From: Lagopus muta
Taxonomy: Eukaryota > Chordata > Aves > Galliformes > Phasianidae
Length of the DNA stretch: 64,000 bases
Direction of reading: 5' to 3'
Assembly (NCBI RefSeq): GCF_023343835.1
Contig: NC_064439.1
Span: 28,311,933 to 28,375,932, forward strand
Both the position numbers and the translations under genes were made by a program. Below are positions 12,506 through 23,733 of the stretch, one piece after another. Within the stretch, counting starts at the first letter, position 1, and each line of letters starts with the position of its first letter. The notes below the pieces were generated by a model that was not told where the DNA came from, ran no database searches, and saw only the letters and a program-made list of their open reading frames with translations.

Positions 12506-15500
12506 AAATGCACCTTCAGTTCTTTGCCCTGCTACATGCCCTTTGTGTGATCTTAACCTGCCTATGTTTTAGTTCCTTGTATACAAAAGCTTGGATAACT
12601 AAACATCCTTGGCTCTTGGAACTCTTTTCAGGGTAAATAACTAAAAGTTCCGTAGGTCTCTTGAATGCTACTCACTTACCACTGGGAACCTTAAGGCATA
12701 CCAGTCTGTGGATAACAGCCATGCCTAATGTTTAAGCTGTCTAGTCCTTTGTCCTTCAGGGATGCCCTGTAGCTGTACTTGGGGTGGTACAAGTTCAGCT
12801 TACCTCCTATGCAGTCAACACATTTGGTCAGGAAAGGCAGCCTTGAGGAATCCGTGAGAGCAATGCTAATGTTAATGTAGTGGATACCATGTAAGTACCT
12901 GGGGTGCTTATTTGCACTGTAGCATTCTGGAAATATATCATGAAAACTACTTATTCAAAATCTTCACTAGACATCAACAATGTTGTTTCTTGACTCTTCA
13001 AAATAAGAAACAACAAAACAGTCTCTAAAGCTTTCCTTCTGTTTAGAGGAATTCTTCCATATCCCATATCTTTAGATGAAGACAGCTAAACAGCCTGACA
13101 TATGTTTTCATTGGAATGAGGTTTTCTATGTATTAATTTGTTTAGTTAGTAAATAAGAAAGGGCATTCTTCCAATGAAGTAAAGATCAGGTTTCCAGATC
13201 TAGTGAAACTGCTGGGCTGATTCTGTGAAGTCATCGAAGTCTGTAAGAGGTTATTCATGTGATGTATGCATTTTTGTCACTTCTCATTAAGGACAAGACT
13301 ATATGAATTAATGAGAACTAAAGTCACTTAGGCCATAATGGAATGGTTATTCCAATTTGGTTAAAGTTACTCCTCAGGAGCATGTATGTGTGAGAATATT
13401 TGATAGTGATGAGGTATACTGTATGTGGAATTGTATTCCAAATGAAGTGGTGGATACCGGTTCCATGATTTGCTTGTAGAAATATTTTAGAACTGTGTGA
13501 AAATCACAGCTCTGGCAGACAGGGCATGCAAAGCAGTAATGAGTGACCCTCAGTATGCATGGAAAATTATCAGAAGATATGATTGATCTTTTAAAAGTAT
13601 TTTTAGTCTCTTTCCTGAAGCAAAAACCAAGTCTAAGCACAGAAAAACAAAATATGGAGGAAAGCTGTCTTGAGCATTATATTCTTGAAAAAATTGTTAC
13701 ATATGACATCTTCTCTCTTTCCTACTGGTCATTTATAGACAAGAGTTGATTTGATGAACAACTATTTAAGAATAATTGGAATTGGAATTACATGGAAATT
13801 TGGAAATGCAGTTCTTGATATGAGTGTTTGAACAGAAGAATCTGAGATGGGAAGTGATGAGCACCCTGAACAGCAAGGAAAAGGTACGAATATTTAAATT
13901 GTTAATTCTGAGATTTAGTCATGGAACAACAAATATTCCTCCGTGTCTCATTTGTGTTAGTGGACTTAGGAATTTCCGTGGAGATTTTGTCTCCTTTTCA
14001 CTCATGCTATGGCACTATAGAAAGCAAGGGAAAAAAGAAATGGAAGCACAGCAATGACTTGGCTGAATGTGTGGAAGACACCTCAGCATTTGGAAATTTC
14101 TCTGTGTCAGACTTTGGCAAGAACACGTATAATACATGAAACAGTCCAAAGTACACTGTCTTTATTTTGCAAGATCACATTTCTTTTGCTGTTTAAGTGC
14201 TGAGGTGTCCTACAGTCTGTCGTCTCCATGGTACATAAAGGTATGGTGGCTTTTCTTTTGTTCTGGTCCACTGCAAATATTTGCACACTGGGAAATGTTT
14301 TAGCTCTGCAGACCAATACATCAGCCATCTGCCTAGAAAAGCCCACGCCTTTCTGCTTTGAGACGGATACATAGAGGGAGGATCCTGTTCTGTAGGCTTC
14401 CAGATTCTTGTGCCTCACCTCTCTGACGTTAAGTCCACGTTTGTTTGACTACGCTTTGTCTGATTACAACAGATAACTCCCAACAGTGAAATAGGTATGA
14501 ATATGTGAGCAGGTGGCAATAGAGTTTGTTTTCCAGAATGTATTGTGGTCGTAGTAAAGGGAGAAGCCAGAAGAATTTTACATAAAACATTTGCTTCCAT
14601 AATGTATGTATGTTACTACTGGGATCCATAGGTGTAGAATACAAGATCTGAATTCTGTAGAGTACGTAATCTACACAGGTAGGCTTTCACAGCATTAGAT
14701 CCTCATATAATAACTGAATGATTCTTTGTAAAAATAACTGCTGCTCTCACACAGAAGTTTCCTGTCTTTTCCTCTCCTTCTTTAGCTCTAAGCTGAACAG
14801 CAGTAGTTAAATAAAGCTGGTTGTTGTAGATCCAGTTGACCAAGAAACAAAAGGAACATTTTTCCAATGAATATGAAGAGATGTAAGCAAAGCATGTGAA
14901 TAAAGATCTGCCCACTATTATTGTGACTGTTGTTGCATGCCAACAGAGAAGGGAATAGCATCTCATGCCACTCACTTGAGAAGAAAAAAGGAGGAAAGAA
15001 TAACGTTGGGTCTGCTGTTGCACAGGCTACAAATATATTATCTTGTTCCTGACCAGAAAGAATTTAATCTGAGGTCTGTGTTTATGTTCCATCAGGAGAA
15101 ATATTACCTAGCAAAGATGAGAGGGCAGAGATATAGTAGCAACTGTCAAATTGAGGATGAATGTTAAGCTAAGCTGTAAACAGAGAAAGTATTGTACAAC
15201 ATCCACAGTGTTTTCTACCTGAATATCTAGCTCCACCAAAAGGACTGGATCTGAATCTTTAAATATCACAAGGATTTAGTCCCATTTCTTGAGGCTACAA
15301 CTGAGAACAGATTTCAGCCTGATACCTATAGGGATCTGAGAAGTGAAAGGAGAGAAATCCCATTTTCATTTAAGCCTGTGATGAAGAATTCTCTAAAAGC
15401 AGCTCAGTTATGATTTCAACTAAATGGTCCCACTGAATCGTGACTGCTGAGTTACTGTGTTGTGTGCCTGTGTATGCTGTGTCTTCCCTCTCCTTAGTAT

Positions 15501-17390
15501 AGTAATGTAATTTGAGTCCAATCAGTGGCCAGCAATCAGCTCAAATTCAGGCCACAGATATGTGCATTTGTTTCTTCTTCAAATGGGAAATGAGTTAAAA
15601 TGCTCATCCACTGTACAATCCCAAAGGAGCCCTCAGCATATTCGTATTCTTTTGCTTTTTTATATGTGATGTTTCCCTTCCTACACTGGAAAGCTAATGG
15701 AGCACAAATGCAGCCTTCCCTTAAATATCCACCTAGAGCCTGGAACCTTCATATTCTGGACCTTAAATAGGTGAAGGAGGCATTGCCTTATAGAATAAAT
15801 AGCTCACATTTTATTTCCTACCCAAGTTAGAACAGGAGTTGTTTCAAGTCAGTGTTTTTCATGACCTCATCCAATAATTTTGAAAGCAAAGAGAGGAAAA
15901 ATCTGCAAAAGAATAAGAACTTTCCGCCTACTTTTTGTTTATATTCTGAATCTACCATACTTCAGTGTTTCAGAAGTTGTTCTGTCCTGTGCTTCTCTCC
16001 AGAGTAAATCTTCTCTTGACCCTATTTTGCGAATGCTGCCACAGCTATCCTGTGTCATCTCTGGCAGCTTGCTCCATCCTTTTCTCCTGAACATCTCTGA
16101 CATGCTTAAGATAGGGAGTGTCCACAAGTCTGGGAAATGTTGTCAAATCTGGAATAGATATGAACATAAATGAGATAAACGCAGAGGGGATGTAATTACT
16201 AGTTTAATTTTGTTTCCAGCATTTTCCCTTGATTATCAAGAAAATATACTGCTAAGACAAATATATATTTTTTCTTTTATTATTTGTTCCACAGGTCATT
16301 TATCACCCTCTGTTGGAGTATACATCCAAATTTCACATAGCTATGAAAACAGGTGCAATATATTTCTTTTATGACACATTAATACTCAGTATTGTAAGTT
16401 ACTATAGTTGTCCTGCAGAGGATTATCCTTCATATTTCATACATGCGTTTAGGTGACATAAGAGGAAATGGCAGGTAACAGAGATAAGTGACACTTGTGC
16501 CTCACACAGAACATCACATTGTTGCTCTTTCTCCAGATGGATGACTTACGACTTTGCTGTAGTGAAGGAGCATATCATAGGCATAGGAAAATATTTCTGC
16601 TGACTCAATCTTGTTACATAAAATAGATGTCTACTCTTCCATATGGTGATCTTGGGAGACTTTGTGTAAAAGAGTTTGTATATGCAGATTCCCTCACCAT
16701 GCTTCCACTATGATGTTTGTATTGGGAGCTACGGAGGGAAGGACCTTTTGAAAGTGCCATTTAAAAGAAAAGGGCTAGGAAAAGCCTACTAATTTTTCCC
16801 GTACCAGACTTTACAAGCATGACTAGCCTCAGGTGTGGAGTTCCAGAATTATCTCCTTCCATCTCTCTTGCGTCACTGCATTTTTATCATGGCAAAACCT
16901 GTAGTTGCTATTTGATGACTATCACCTCACAGAAACCCCATGTTCAGCAAGAAATATGTTCTGTTTTCAGCTATCAAATAATAGATAAATCAGATAATAA
17001 CTAAAGAGTGATACAGAAGAAAGCAAACCCTAGATCTGAGTTCTTTTTCCCTATTAGTTATTCCAAAATCTACAGCAAGAGCCTTCTGTCTGATTTGCCA
17101 GCAATATTCCTTTAATGAGAAATAAGCACATAAAATTGTGTCCTACTAAAGATTTACAAGCTACATGAAATAAAAAATTGGAGGTGAGATGTAGCTAATA
17201 ACTTACATCATTGTATTGTAAATAGACATCAAGTATTGGCTATAGCTCTTGATTGGAAGCTGTAGCTGACAATAAAGCTACTGTTCAATTGATAATGTAC
17301 AGCTCAAAGTTGCTTGCACCTTAAACCATCACTTTCAGTTATTCAGGTAGCTAACTCCACTTCAAAGTGTTTGATAGATTTCTTTGTTTC
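12506..17390. other. Intergenic between CR1 and the AGR3 3' end
   Basis: I see no gene, RNA or recognised repeat. The ORFs are short and unlike known proteins. Confidence 0.6.
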
Positions 17391-17412
17391 CCAAATTGTA
17401 ATAGTAGCCTCC

Positions 17413-17572
17413 TTTATTCCCTCTTCAAATCATACTTTCTCATGAAATCTGGTTTACCTGGTTGGTAAGAGTTCAAAGAGATAGCAGAGAAAGAAGCTAA
17501 ATAAATGCTTTAAAATGTTGGAATTCTTGGCGCAGCTTCACCTTCTAGAGGCTATGAACATTTCACTGTTGC
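17413..17572 (-). promoter_or_regulatory. AGR3: AGR3 3' UTR with candidate poly(A) signal
   Basis: On the minus strand an AATAAA hexamer lies at 17418-17413, about 155 nt after the stop codon, with no earlier hexamer in the UTR. Cleavage would be expected some 10-30 nt further on. An ATTAAA at 17116-17111 is an alternative distal signal. RNA evidence is absent. Confidence 0.5.
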
Positions 17573-17622
17573 TTACAATTCTGTCTGAATGAGGCGTAGT
17601 GCTTTCTTCATGTTCTCTATTA
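17573..17622 (-). CDS. AGR3: AGR3 last coding exon (C-terminus, QTEL, stop)
   Basis: The acceptor is TTTCTTTCAG. The exon completes Leu150 and encodes [15 protein letters not shown] followed by TAA at 17575-17573. Human AGR3 ends QSEL and AGR2 ends KTEL, so QTEL is a plausible variant of the non-canonical KDEL-type signal. The 3' UTR follows at lower coordinates. Confidence 0.95.
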
Positions 17623-20600
17623 CTGAAAGAAAAATAAGTAACTGTAAAATATACTCAATGCATTTTGATTAGTACATTCTTCACATTGAAATTAATGCAG
17701 GATTATGTATTTTAGTGGTTCCTATAGTAAATATTCCAGCATCGATACTGAAGCTGAAGGCAAAAAGTGTTGTGAAAATCAAAACGTTTAACTTAAGGAG
17801 TTGAGTATTGTCGAATCCCTTTTGCTTCAGCAATCGTGATAATCAGATGTGACATGCATATTTGATGTGAGATACTGCATGGGTTTCAGATAGATGGTAC
17901 AGAGTACCAGTTCAACCTGAAAAATCACATTCCTTTTTGAAATACGGGTAACAAGCTTTTTTTTTTTTCCCAGTCCCCTCCCACCTCTGCCTATTAACAT
18001 TGCGTAGTTGGATACCTTTGAGCACAGTGACTCTCACCATTCACCAGCAAACAGCTCAGGTTTTGGTCCTGAAATTTCTCATCCGTGATCTTTCAACTCA
18101 TATCACCTGAGTAGACCCAATAAATCCATTGGGACAATAGATGTGCTTAAGTGTTTGCTAGAACAGGTTAGACACTGTAAATTATTGTTAAGTGCTCGCA
18201 AACATTCTTTATTCATTACTTCGAGATCTTAACTGATTCTCAAACACAGACGATTGGCATGGTGTGCATCGGGCTGCTTACAGTACAAAATGCAGAGTAA
18301 CACAACAAAATAGGCACTTACAGAACGGTATGTCTTGTGGTTCATAAGTGTACAGCCGATTGGAGTATCTTCCTGTGATATCAGCTCTCACCGTGAGAGA
18401 CGGGTCTGAAAAAGAAACTGTGTTAATCGCTGCTTTCCACAACAGCGGAGGGCGATGCCCATAGCACAGCCCTGTTTTTGAGAAGTTCTGATTTTGCCAG
18501 CCACAAAGTGCGAGGCTGTTATGCTCTGTTCCAACCAAATGTTTTTTATGTGGAGAAATCTTAAACAAAAGCTAATGCTCAGTTTTATATTACACGGCTA
18601 TTTTTAAGAGATTGGTTACACGTATGTTTTGTCCATACTTGAAGAAAACCATCCTGTTTTACAAGTCCTGGGGTTACTCTGGGAGAGGCAGTCTGACTGG
18701 ATGCACAAATAACGAGGGTCATGCATAATTAATGTAACATTATCATGTTACCTAGAGACCAGGACTAAGGTCTTGTGATTCTTATTGTTTCCATTACAGG
18801 AGAAAATGGTTGTAAATACTGAACTAGTTCCCCTGCTGGGCTTTCTGTTAACTAATCACCTGTCTTCTTTTACTACCTTGCTCTGATGCCTGTACAGTCA
18901 GTGAAAGGGAACATGAACTGTGGGGCATGATTTACTTGATATATTTCAGAAGTCAACTTTACAATGCAGTAGATCATTGCTTAGATTCTGTTGACTGTTG
19001 ACTTGCTCTGTGGTAAGGTCTGCACTGTAGATGTGTACATTCAGTCTGATATTTGACAGCTCTGTCTAAGCTTTGTTCCTAACTGCACTTGCAAAAGCAC
19101 AGAGAGCTAACAGGGGCTGACAGATGCCCAGATGCTAACAGATATTTAAGCACCTTGCTCCCAAATGCAAATGAGGTACCCTCCAGAACATACCTATAAC
19201 CTGAGGAAGTTTACAGGGGCTGAAGCCTGTGAGAGAATGGGAACTGAACTGAGGTGTGCCAAATTCCATACTATTGCCATGGTAAAGACAAATTCTGAGC
19301 TATTTTCTTTTTGCAAAATAATTTGTCTTGATGTTTCTGGAGAATGACACTGGCATAGATTCAGAGATCACATCTTCAGAAGATTGATAAGTACTGTACA
19401 TACCTATGAACATGATTCGAGGCACATATTGTCCATCAGGTGACAGGTTTTTATCTGTGGTTTCATGCTGGCAGAGAAATTAAAGCTAATTATTAAAATA
19501 TTCCTATAAATTTAGCTGAAGTAGCATCACTTGTGAACAGTCTTATACCAGAGGGCAAAAATACAGACGGGATACATACACACATAAATGCATATATGAG
19601 GGCTGCTCTGAAAGTAATGCTTCCTATTTTATTGTGTTGGTCCATGACATCAAAGATGGATGCTGGTGATGTGGCAGTAGAAGCTAAACCTTCGCACCAG
19701 TGTTCCATTACATTTTGTTGCAACAGATGGCAGTAGAGACAGTCAGACAGAACGGCATCTGTTGAGAAGTGCATGAGAGGCAAAGGTGTGTTCCATGCAG
19801 AAAAAATTACACCTCTTGACATTCATTAACACTTGCTGAACTGTTATGGACAAAAACAGTGGATGTGAGCACAGTGAGGCATCAGGTGGTGTGTTTCAGC
19901 AGTGGCAACAAAAGTATGAAAGACAAGCAATGGTCTGGATAGCCATGCAGATTTTTATGGCTGTGGCATGCAGGCTCTTGTTTATTGCTGGTGAAAATGC
20001 ATAGCTAATGGTGGTGACTACGTTGAGAAATAGTTGTTTTTAGCTGAGAATTTGCTTTATCAAACAGTGTAATTGTACCTTTTGTATTGTTGTAACTTCC
20101 ATGGAAATAAATGGGAGGCATTACTTTAAGAGCCATCTACGTAAATATGTTTAACTGAAATGCCAGATATACTTAGCTAAAATATGAAAAAGTAAGACAA
20201 GAAAACAAAGACCAAAAAGAGCTACCAGACAAACCTCCCCAAACCCTTCTTACCATGAGATTCAGCATAATGAAACTATCTTGGGCCATTTCTTGTATCT
20301 CTTCATTTTCAGCAAAAGCTTTCTTCAGTGCTAGAAAAGACAGGAATATTTTTAAGTCCATTGTAGATGTTGCCTTTCCTTCAGTGTTTAGGCACCGAAG
20401 ACTGGTCCCATCATTCCTGCCTCTGCTCATTTACATTCCTAGGAGACACTTTTGGGATCTGTCATGGCGTTATGGTTTTTGATCTGTGTGTCAGTGCAAC
20501 CTTCTAGCTATGAAAATGGAAGCTCTTTTCTGTCATTTACGAAGCCTGTAGTTTCAGCAGATAATGTCTCAGTTTGACAAAAGTGCATTATTCTCAGAAA

Positions 20601-23556
20601 ATTCAGTTTCAGTTGTCTTGTCCTTATCTCCTTCTCAAGTTACCATTTCAGGAAAGCCAAGCATTGTTAAATATGTTCGATGAGTCAGTAGCAAATATGT
20701 GTCTTTAAACTGACAGGTGTTTAATCAGAGATAGCAGGACAGTAGCACTAAATGTTTTTCATGTTCATTTTTTGAGTAGATTCACAATGACTTTTTTGTA
20801 AATAACAAATCCTTAGCTTTTCAACTACAGTTTCATGCACTTAAGGAATTTTGAGTAAATCCAACAAATATATAAATAGTTGTGTTTTCTTAAAAAGATG
20901 TTTACAAAAATTTAACACTGAAAAAATCAAAATTACCTTGGCAGTATTGACAGTCTTCCAAATGATGAATGACCATCAGTGGCTTGTTACTTTATTAATA
21001 ATAATAAAACATGTAGTTAGTTTATTTGAAAAGAATGAAAATAAGTGATTTTGCTAGTAGGTTGGAAAAGACAAATTGCATTTCATTTCCTGTTAAATCT
21101 CATTGAAACCTAACAGGCATTCTGTGAGGGATGATAGGCATTTCTGTGCAAGAAAAAAGGGAAGCTAGAGAAAGAAATAGAGAAGTGGAGTTCCTGTGTC
21201 TAGATAGCTTTTCTAAAGTAAAAGTCTACAAGAATGGTAGAGTGGTTCTGCTGTGATGGTGTTTTGTTGTTTTTTTTTTTTTTTATTTCATTACAGTATA
21301 TTGAGGGGTGACAATATAATTAATAAAAGTGTCTTTCAAAACTATTTTTTAATCTCTTACCTTTTTTTTGCTTGATAAAGCCCTTCTTCGTAAGTTTGTA
21401 CCCATGTTATTTCATCTCCCCAGCCTACAAATATAATAAAATGATTAATACTTGGCTAGATAAGTAATTCATAAGAAACTACGTTTTTTACCTTGGTCAG
21501 TAGCTGTACACAAATAGATTTTTGTTCAAAGCTTACCAAGCATTGTAGATATATTAATCCTACATCTGCTAATAAATGTATCAGAATATTAAAAAATAAA
21601 CCAGCAAAACAAACAAGCAAAAACAATCAAAATACCTCAGCTGACTGACTACCCAGTGCAAGTCCTTTGATACACTCAATAGAACTCTTTCTGAATACTT
21701 AGTGCTCCCTAAATTGGTGACAAAATTCTTTATATCTTCATATTTTCTCTTCATGTTGTCTGCTCTGTATTTCATTTCGATGCTGGGGGCTTAAAGAGAA
21801 AGCTGGCTCAAAAAAGTGAGAGAGAAAATTTAATACAACAAATGAAATAAAATCAATTTTAACGTGATTGTTCTTAAAAGAGTTTTAAGCCTGACTCCTG
21901 AGTTAAGAACTTCAGTCTCTGGAGTTGCAAGTACTTCAGTTAATTAAATAATTTAGTTAAAGAAAGGCTGTTAGGCAAAAATCTCCATCAAAATAAAATC
22001 CTAATGAGTCTTCAACTTCACTGCTCATCCACTGAACTCAAAAAGCAGATTGTCTTGTTGGTTTCGTGCCTTCAAATCCCAAAGATGCCAGCCCCTGTGA
22101 AGTAGCTCCCCATCTTCTTGTCAGTGGGGCATTTGACTGGGATGCTATAGACCATCCCTTCTTTCAGAAGACTTATTTCATTTTCACATCTGTCTGATTT
22201 TTGATGGGGTTCTAGCTTGTTTGACCAGTGGGTTCCCTGGCTGAAATCAACTGTTGACATAGACAATGGCAGAGAGGAGTCAGTTGGGTTCATTATACAG
22301 CAGGATTAAGTGTTCCCTCTCAATCTGTTATAATTGGAGGTAATGTTCTGAGTGGGAAAAATTAATTCTGATCTAGTCAAGACAGGCAATAGATGCCAGA
22401 CTGGATATAAACTTTCTCCACGGGTACCGCTTGTGGAAAGTGATTTGACACTTCTCTTTGTTTTGTCTAGGGATGAGACAATTTTATATTGTATATACAA
22501 TGGGTTTCATATGGAAAAGCACTTATTTTTGTTTTTGCTATTTTATGAAGCCTTTTGACTTCCCTGTTATTTTTTAGATATATATATATATATAAAATAT
22601 GGAATAATTTCAGACTTCACTAAAACTATACTTCCTACAACTGATCTGTTTCAATGCTGTCTAAACACCCCTCAAGTAACTGGCCTCAGATGGGGCTTTT
22701 GTGAATGCAGGGCTTTGTCAAGGCTTCATGTGGGAGGAACTCAGAGGTGAGCCATGGATGCTTTGTAGGCTTTGCACAAGTTGCAGGGGAGCTCAGGGAA
22801 ACAGCTGGAGATATTCTGAGGTGATTAGGTGTGAAAAGAGAAGGAAGGCTGAGAATATGGGAAGAGCTACTTTTCTATACAATTTCCTTGTTCAGACATA
22901 AAAAAGTTAAAATACAGTCTTCCTCTAACATCCAGGTGGAAAATTATGCACCACTAAGGAAGTGTGAGTGTGACTATCTGATAAGAGGGAAAACAAAAGG
23001 AAATTAAGGACCAGTCAGTAAATAAATAAATATCCCTAATGGTTGAGACTGTTACTCTGTGGATAAAAATGGATCTGTAGAAAAAAATTTCATTTGAGAC
23101 TGAAGTTATGAAATTGTGTTTCAGTAGCTATAAGTTACCATCTCAAGCTGTCTACTGAGAGGTGTGTGAAAAAATATTTTTCACTGAGAGTTCTTCAAGA
23201 GCAGCCAGGTTCCAGAGACTCAATTTGAGTTATTTGATTCTAACAGGTCACTGTGACTGACATAAATTAGAAAGATTATCTGAATCCTTCAGCCATATTC
23301 TTAAGAACAAACTGATGGAATGAAATGAGAGGGAGGAAAAAGATGCACTACTTAGTGTGTGACTAAATGCTGAAGAATCATGCCTCAGTAAGCACATACA
23401 TGCTTTAAATAACATACATGGTAAGATCAGCAGGTAACTACGTAAAATACCTCTTGATAATGTCTGAGGTGCTCTTCTTTCCTTTTTGATTGCCATAGCA
23501 AGGTTGGATGAGACTGCAATTAGCAGGAGAGACAAAGCCAATGTTGAATGGAGCAT
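17573..23556 (-). CDS. AGR3: Anterior gradient protein 3 (AGR3), spliced gene, seven coding exons
   Basis: Coding exons, in transcript order, are 23556-23451, 21424-21361, 20989-20937, 20330-20254, 19467-19404, 18405-18322 and 17622-17573. They sum to 498 nt (165 residues plus stop). All intron ends are GT/AG and every phase joins cleanly. The product has a hydrophobic signal peptide (residues 1-22, ending in A-M-A), a short basic linker, a thioredoxin-like domain with C70-Q-Y-C73, and a C-terminal QTEL resembling an ER-retrieval signal. AGR proteins are ER-lumenal PDI relatives; AGR3 is known from ciliated and secretory epithelia. Orthology to AGR3 rather than AGR2 rests on the AGR3-type leader ([11 protein letters not shown]), lack of the longer AGR2 N-terminal linker, and the NEEIQEMAQ and RLYTYEP segments. 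Human AGR3 is 166 residues. The oddity is the second active-site cysteine, where human AGR3 has serine. Comparison is with human sequences from memory; no alignment was run. Confidence 0.95.
18322..18405 (-). CDS. AGR3: AGR3 coding exon 6 ([19 protein letters not shown])
   Basis: The acceptor is TTTTTCAG and the donor is a consensus GTAAGT (18321-18316). The exon encodes residues 122-149 plus one base of Leu150. It matches the most conserved AGR block, followed by [10 protein letters not shown], which is AGR3-like. Confidence 0.96.
19404..19467 (-). CDS. AGR3: AGR3 coding exon 5 ([18 protein letters not shown])
   Basis: The acceptor is CTCTGCCAG and the donor GTATGT. The exon encodes residues 101-121 plus one base of Asp122. 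The segment holds the cis-proline (YVP) of the thioredoxin-like fold. It ends M-F-I, where human AGR2 and AGR3 have M-F-V. Confidence 0.95.
19595..20143 (+). mobile_element. Deleted mariner element (Galluhop / GGMariner type) in an AGR3 intron
   Basis: The element is bounded by TA dinucleotides and has terminal inverted repeats. The left end reads GGGCTGCTCTGAAAGTAATGC, and the reverse complement of the right end shares GGCTCT-AAAGTAATGC. I recognise both as chicken mariner termini. Inside are decayed N-terminal transposase remnants, joined to the C-terminal [11 protein letters not shown] followed by a stop. A full-length copy is about 1.2-1.3 kb, so most of the catalytic core is deleted and the copy cannot supply transposase. 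It lies antisense to AGR3 between exons 20254-20330 and 19404-19467. Confidence 0.9.
20254..20330 (-). CDS. AGR3: AGR3 coding exon 4 (ALKKAF to NLM)
   Basis: The acceptor is TTTTCTAG and the donor GTAAGA. The exon encodes residues 75-100, including [17 protein letters not shown] and FIMLNLM, a close match to the AGR3 helix after the active site. It ends in phase 0. The intron that follows carries the mariner element at 19595-20143. Confidence 0.95.
20937..20989 (-). CDS. AGR3: AGR3 coding exon 3 (active-site exon, CQYC)
   Basis: The exon encodes SNKPLM, the HHLED stretch and the active-site C-Q-Y-C-Q (C codons at 20952-20950 and 20943-20941). The donor is GTAATT. The acceptor (AG at 20991-20990) follows an A/T-rich stretch without a clear pyrimidine tract. 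I chose it because it alone keeps the reading frame (AG+T gives Ser57) and restores the conserved SNKPLM seen in AGR2. Confidence 0.92.
21361..21424 (-). CDS. AGR3: AGR3 coding exon 2 ([15 protein letters not shown] segment)
   Basis: The acceptor is TTTGTAG (AG at 21426-21425) and the donor GTAAGA (21360-21355). The exon encodes residues 36-56 plus two bases of Ser57, matching the conserved AGR segment with WGD and TYEE. It ends in GCA followed by eight A and a G, a mononucleotide run inside coding sequence directly next to the donor. Confidence 0.95.
21425..23450 (-). other. AGR3: Longest AGR3 intron between coding exons (2,026 nt)
   Basis: This intron separates the signal-peptide exon from the WGDE exon. 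It holds an (AT)n run and no recognised element. Confidence 0.85.
22577..22594 (+). repeat. (AT)n microsatellite in an AGR3 intron
   Basis: About nine AT units within the 2-kb intron between the first two AGR3 coding exons. Confidence 0.85.
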
Positions 23557-23594
23557 TATTTCTCTAAAAGTTCCTTTTCAGTGCAACAAGGAAA
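23451..23594 (-). CDS. AGR3: AGR3 first coding exon (5' UTR end, signal peptide)
   Basis: A good acceptor (pyrimidine-rich, ending CCAG at 23595-23598) precedes 38 nt of 5' UTR and the ATG at 23556-23554. The ATG has A at -3. Human AGR3 starts Met-Met-Leu-His; here the first of those codons is ATA, so translation starts one residue later. The exon encodes residues 1-35 (signal peptide and the PQTLSR motif). It ends in phase 1 at a GTATTT donor (23450-23449), which is weaker than consensus. Confidence 0.93.
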
Positions 23595-23708
23595 CTGGAA
23601 AACAAAGCAGCATCTTTAGTTGTATGGATTCATTACCTAATGCGGTGTAAATCAACTTGTCATTCTAATGGTCTATGCTATGGACAGTTTGGGTAATTGC
23701 TACAAACA

Positions 23709-23733
23709 TTTTTTTTTTTTTTTTTTTTTTTTT
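23709..23733 (+). repeat. T25 homopolymer
   Basis: Twenty-five T residues just upstream of the first AGR3 coding exon. On the AGR3 strand this is an A-run within the upstream intron. Confidence 0.9.

Noticed and set aside
1-17390. Search for AGR2 exons downstream of AGR3
   Set aside because: None of the conserved AGR blocks could be found on the minus strand here. AGR2, if present, is outside the window.
21581-21775. Minus-strand ORF between the first two AGR3 coding exons, considered as an extra exon
   Set aside because: Known AGR proteins have nothing between these exons, and the flanking exons already join in phase.
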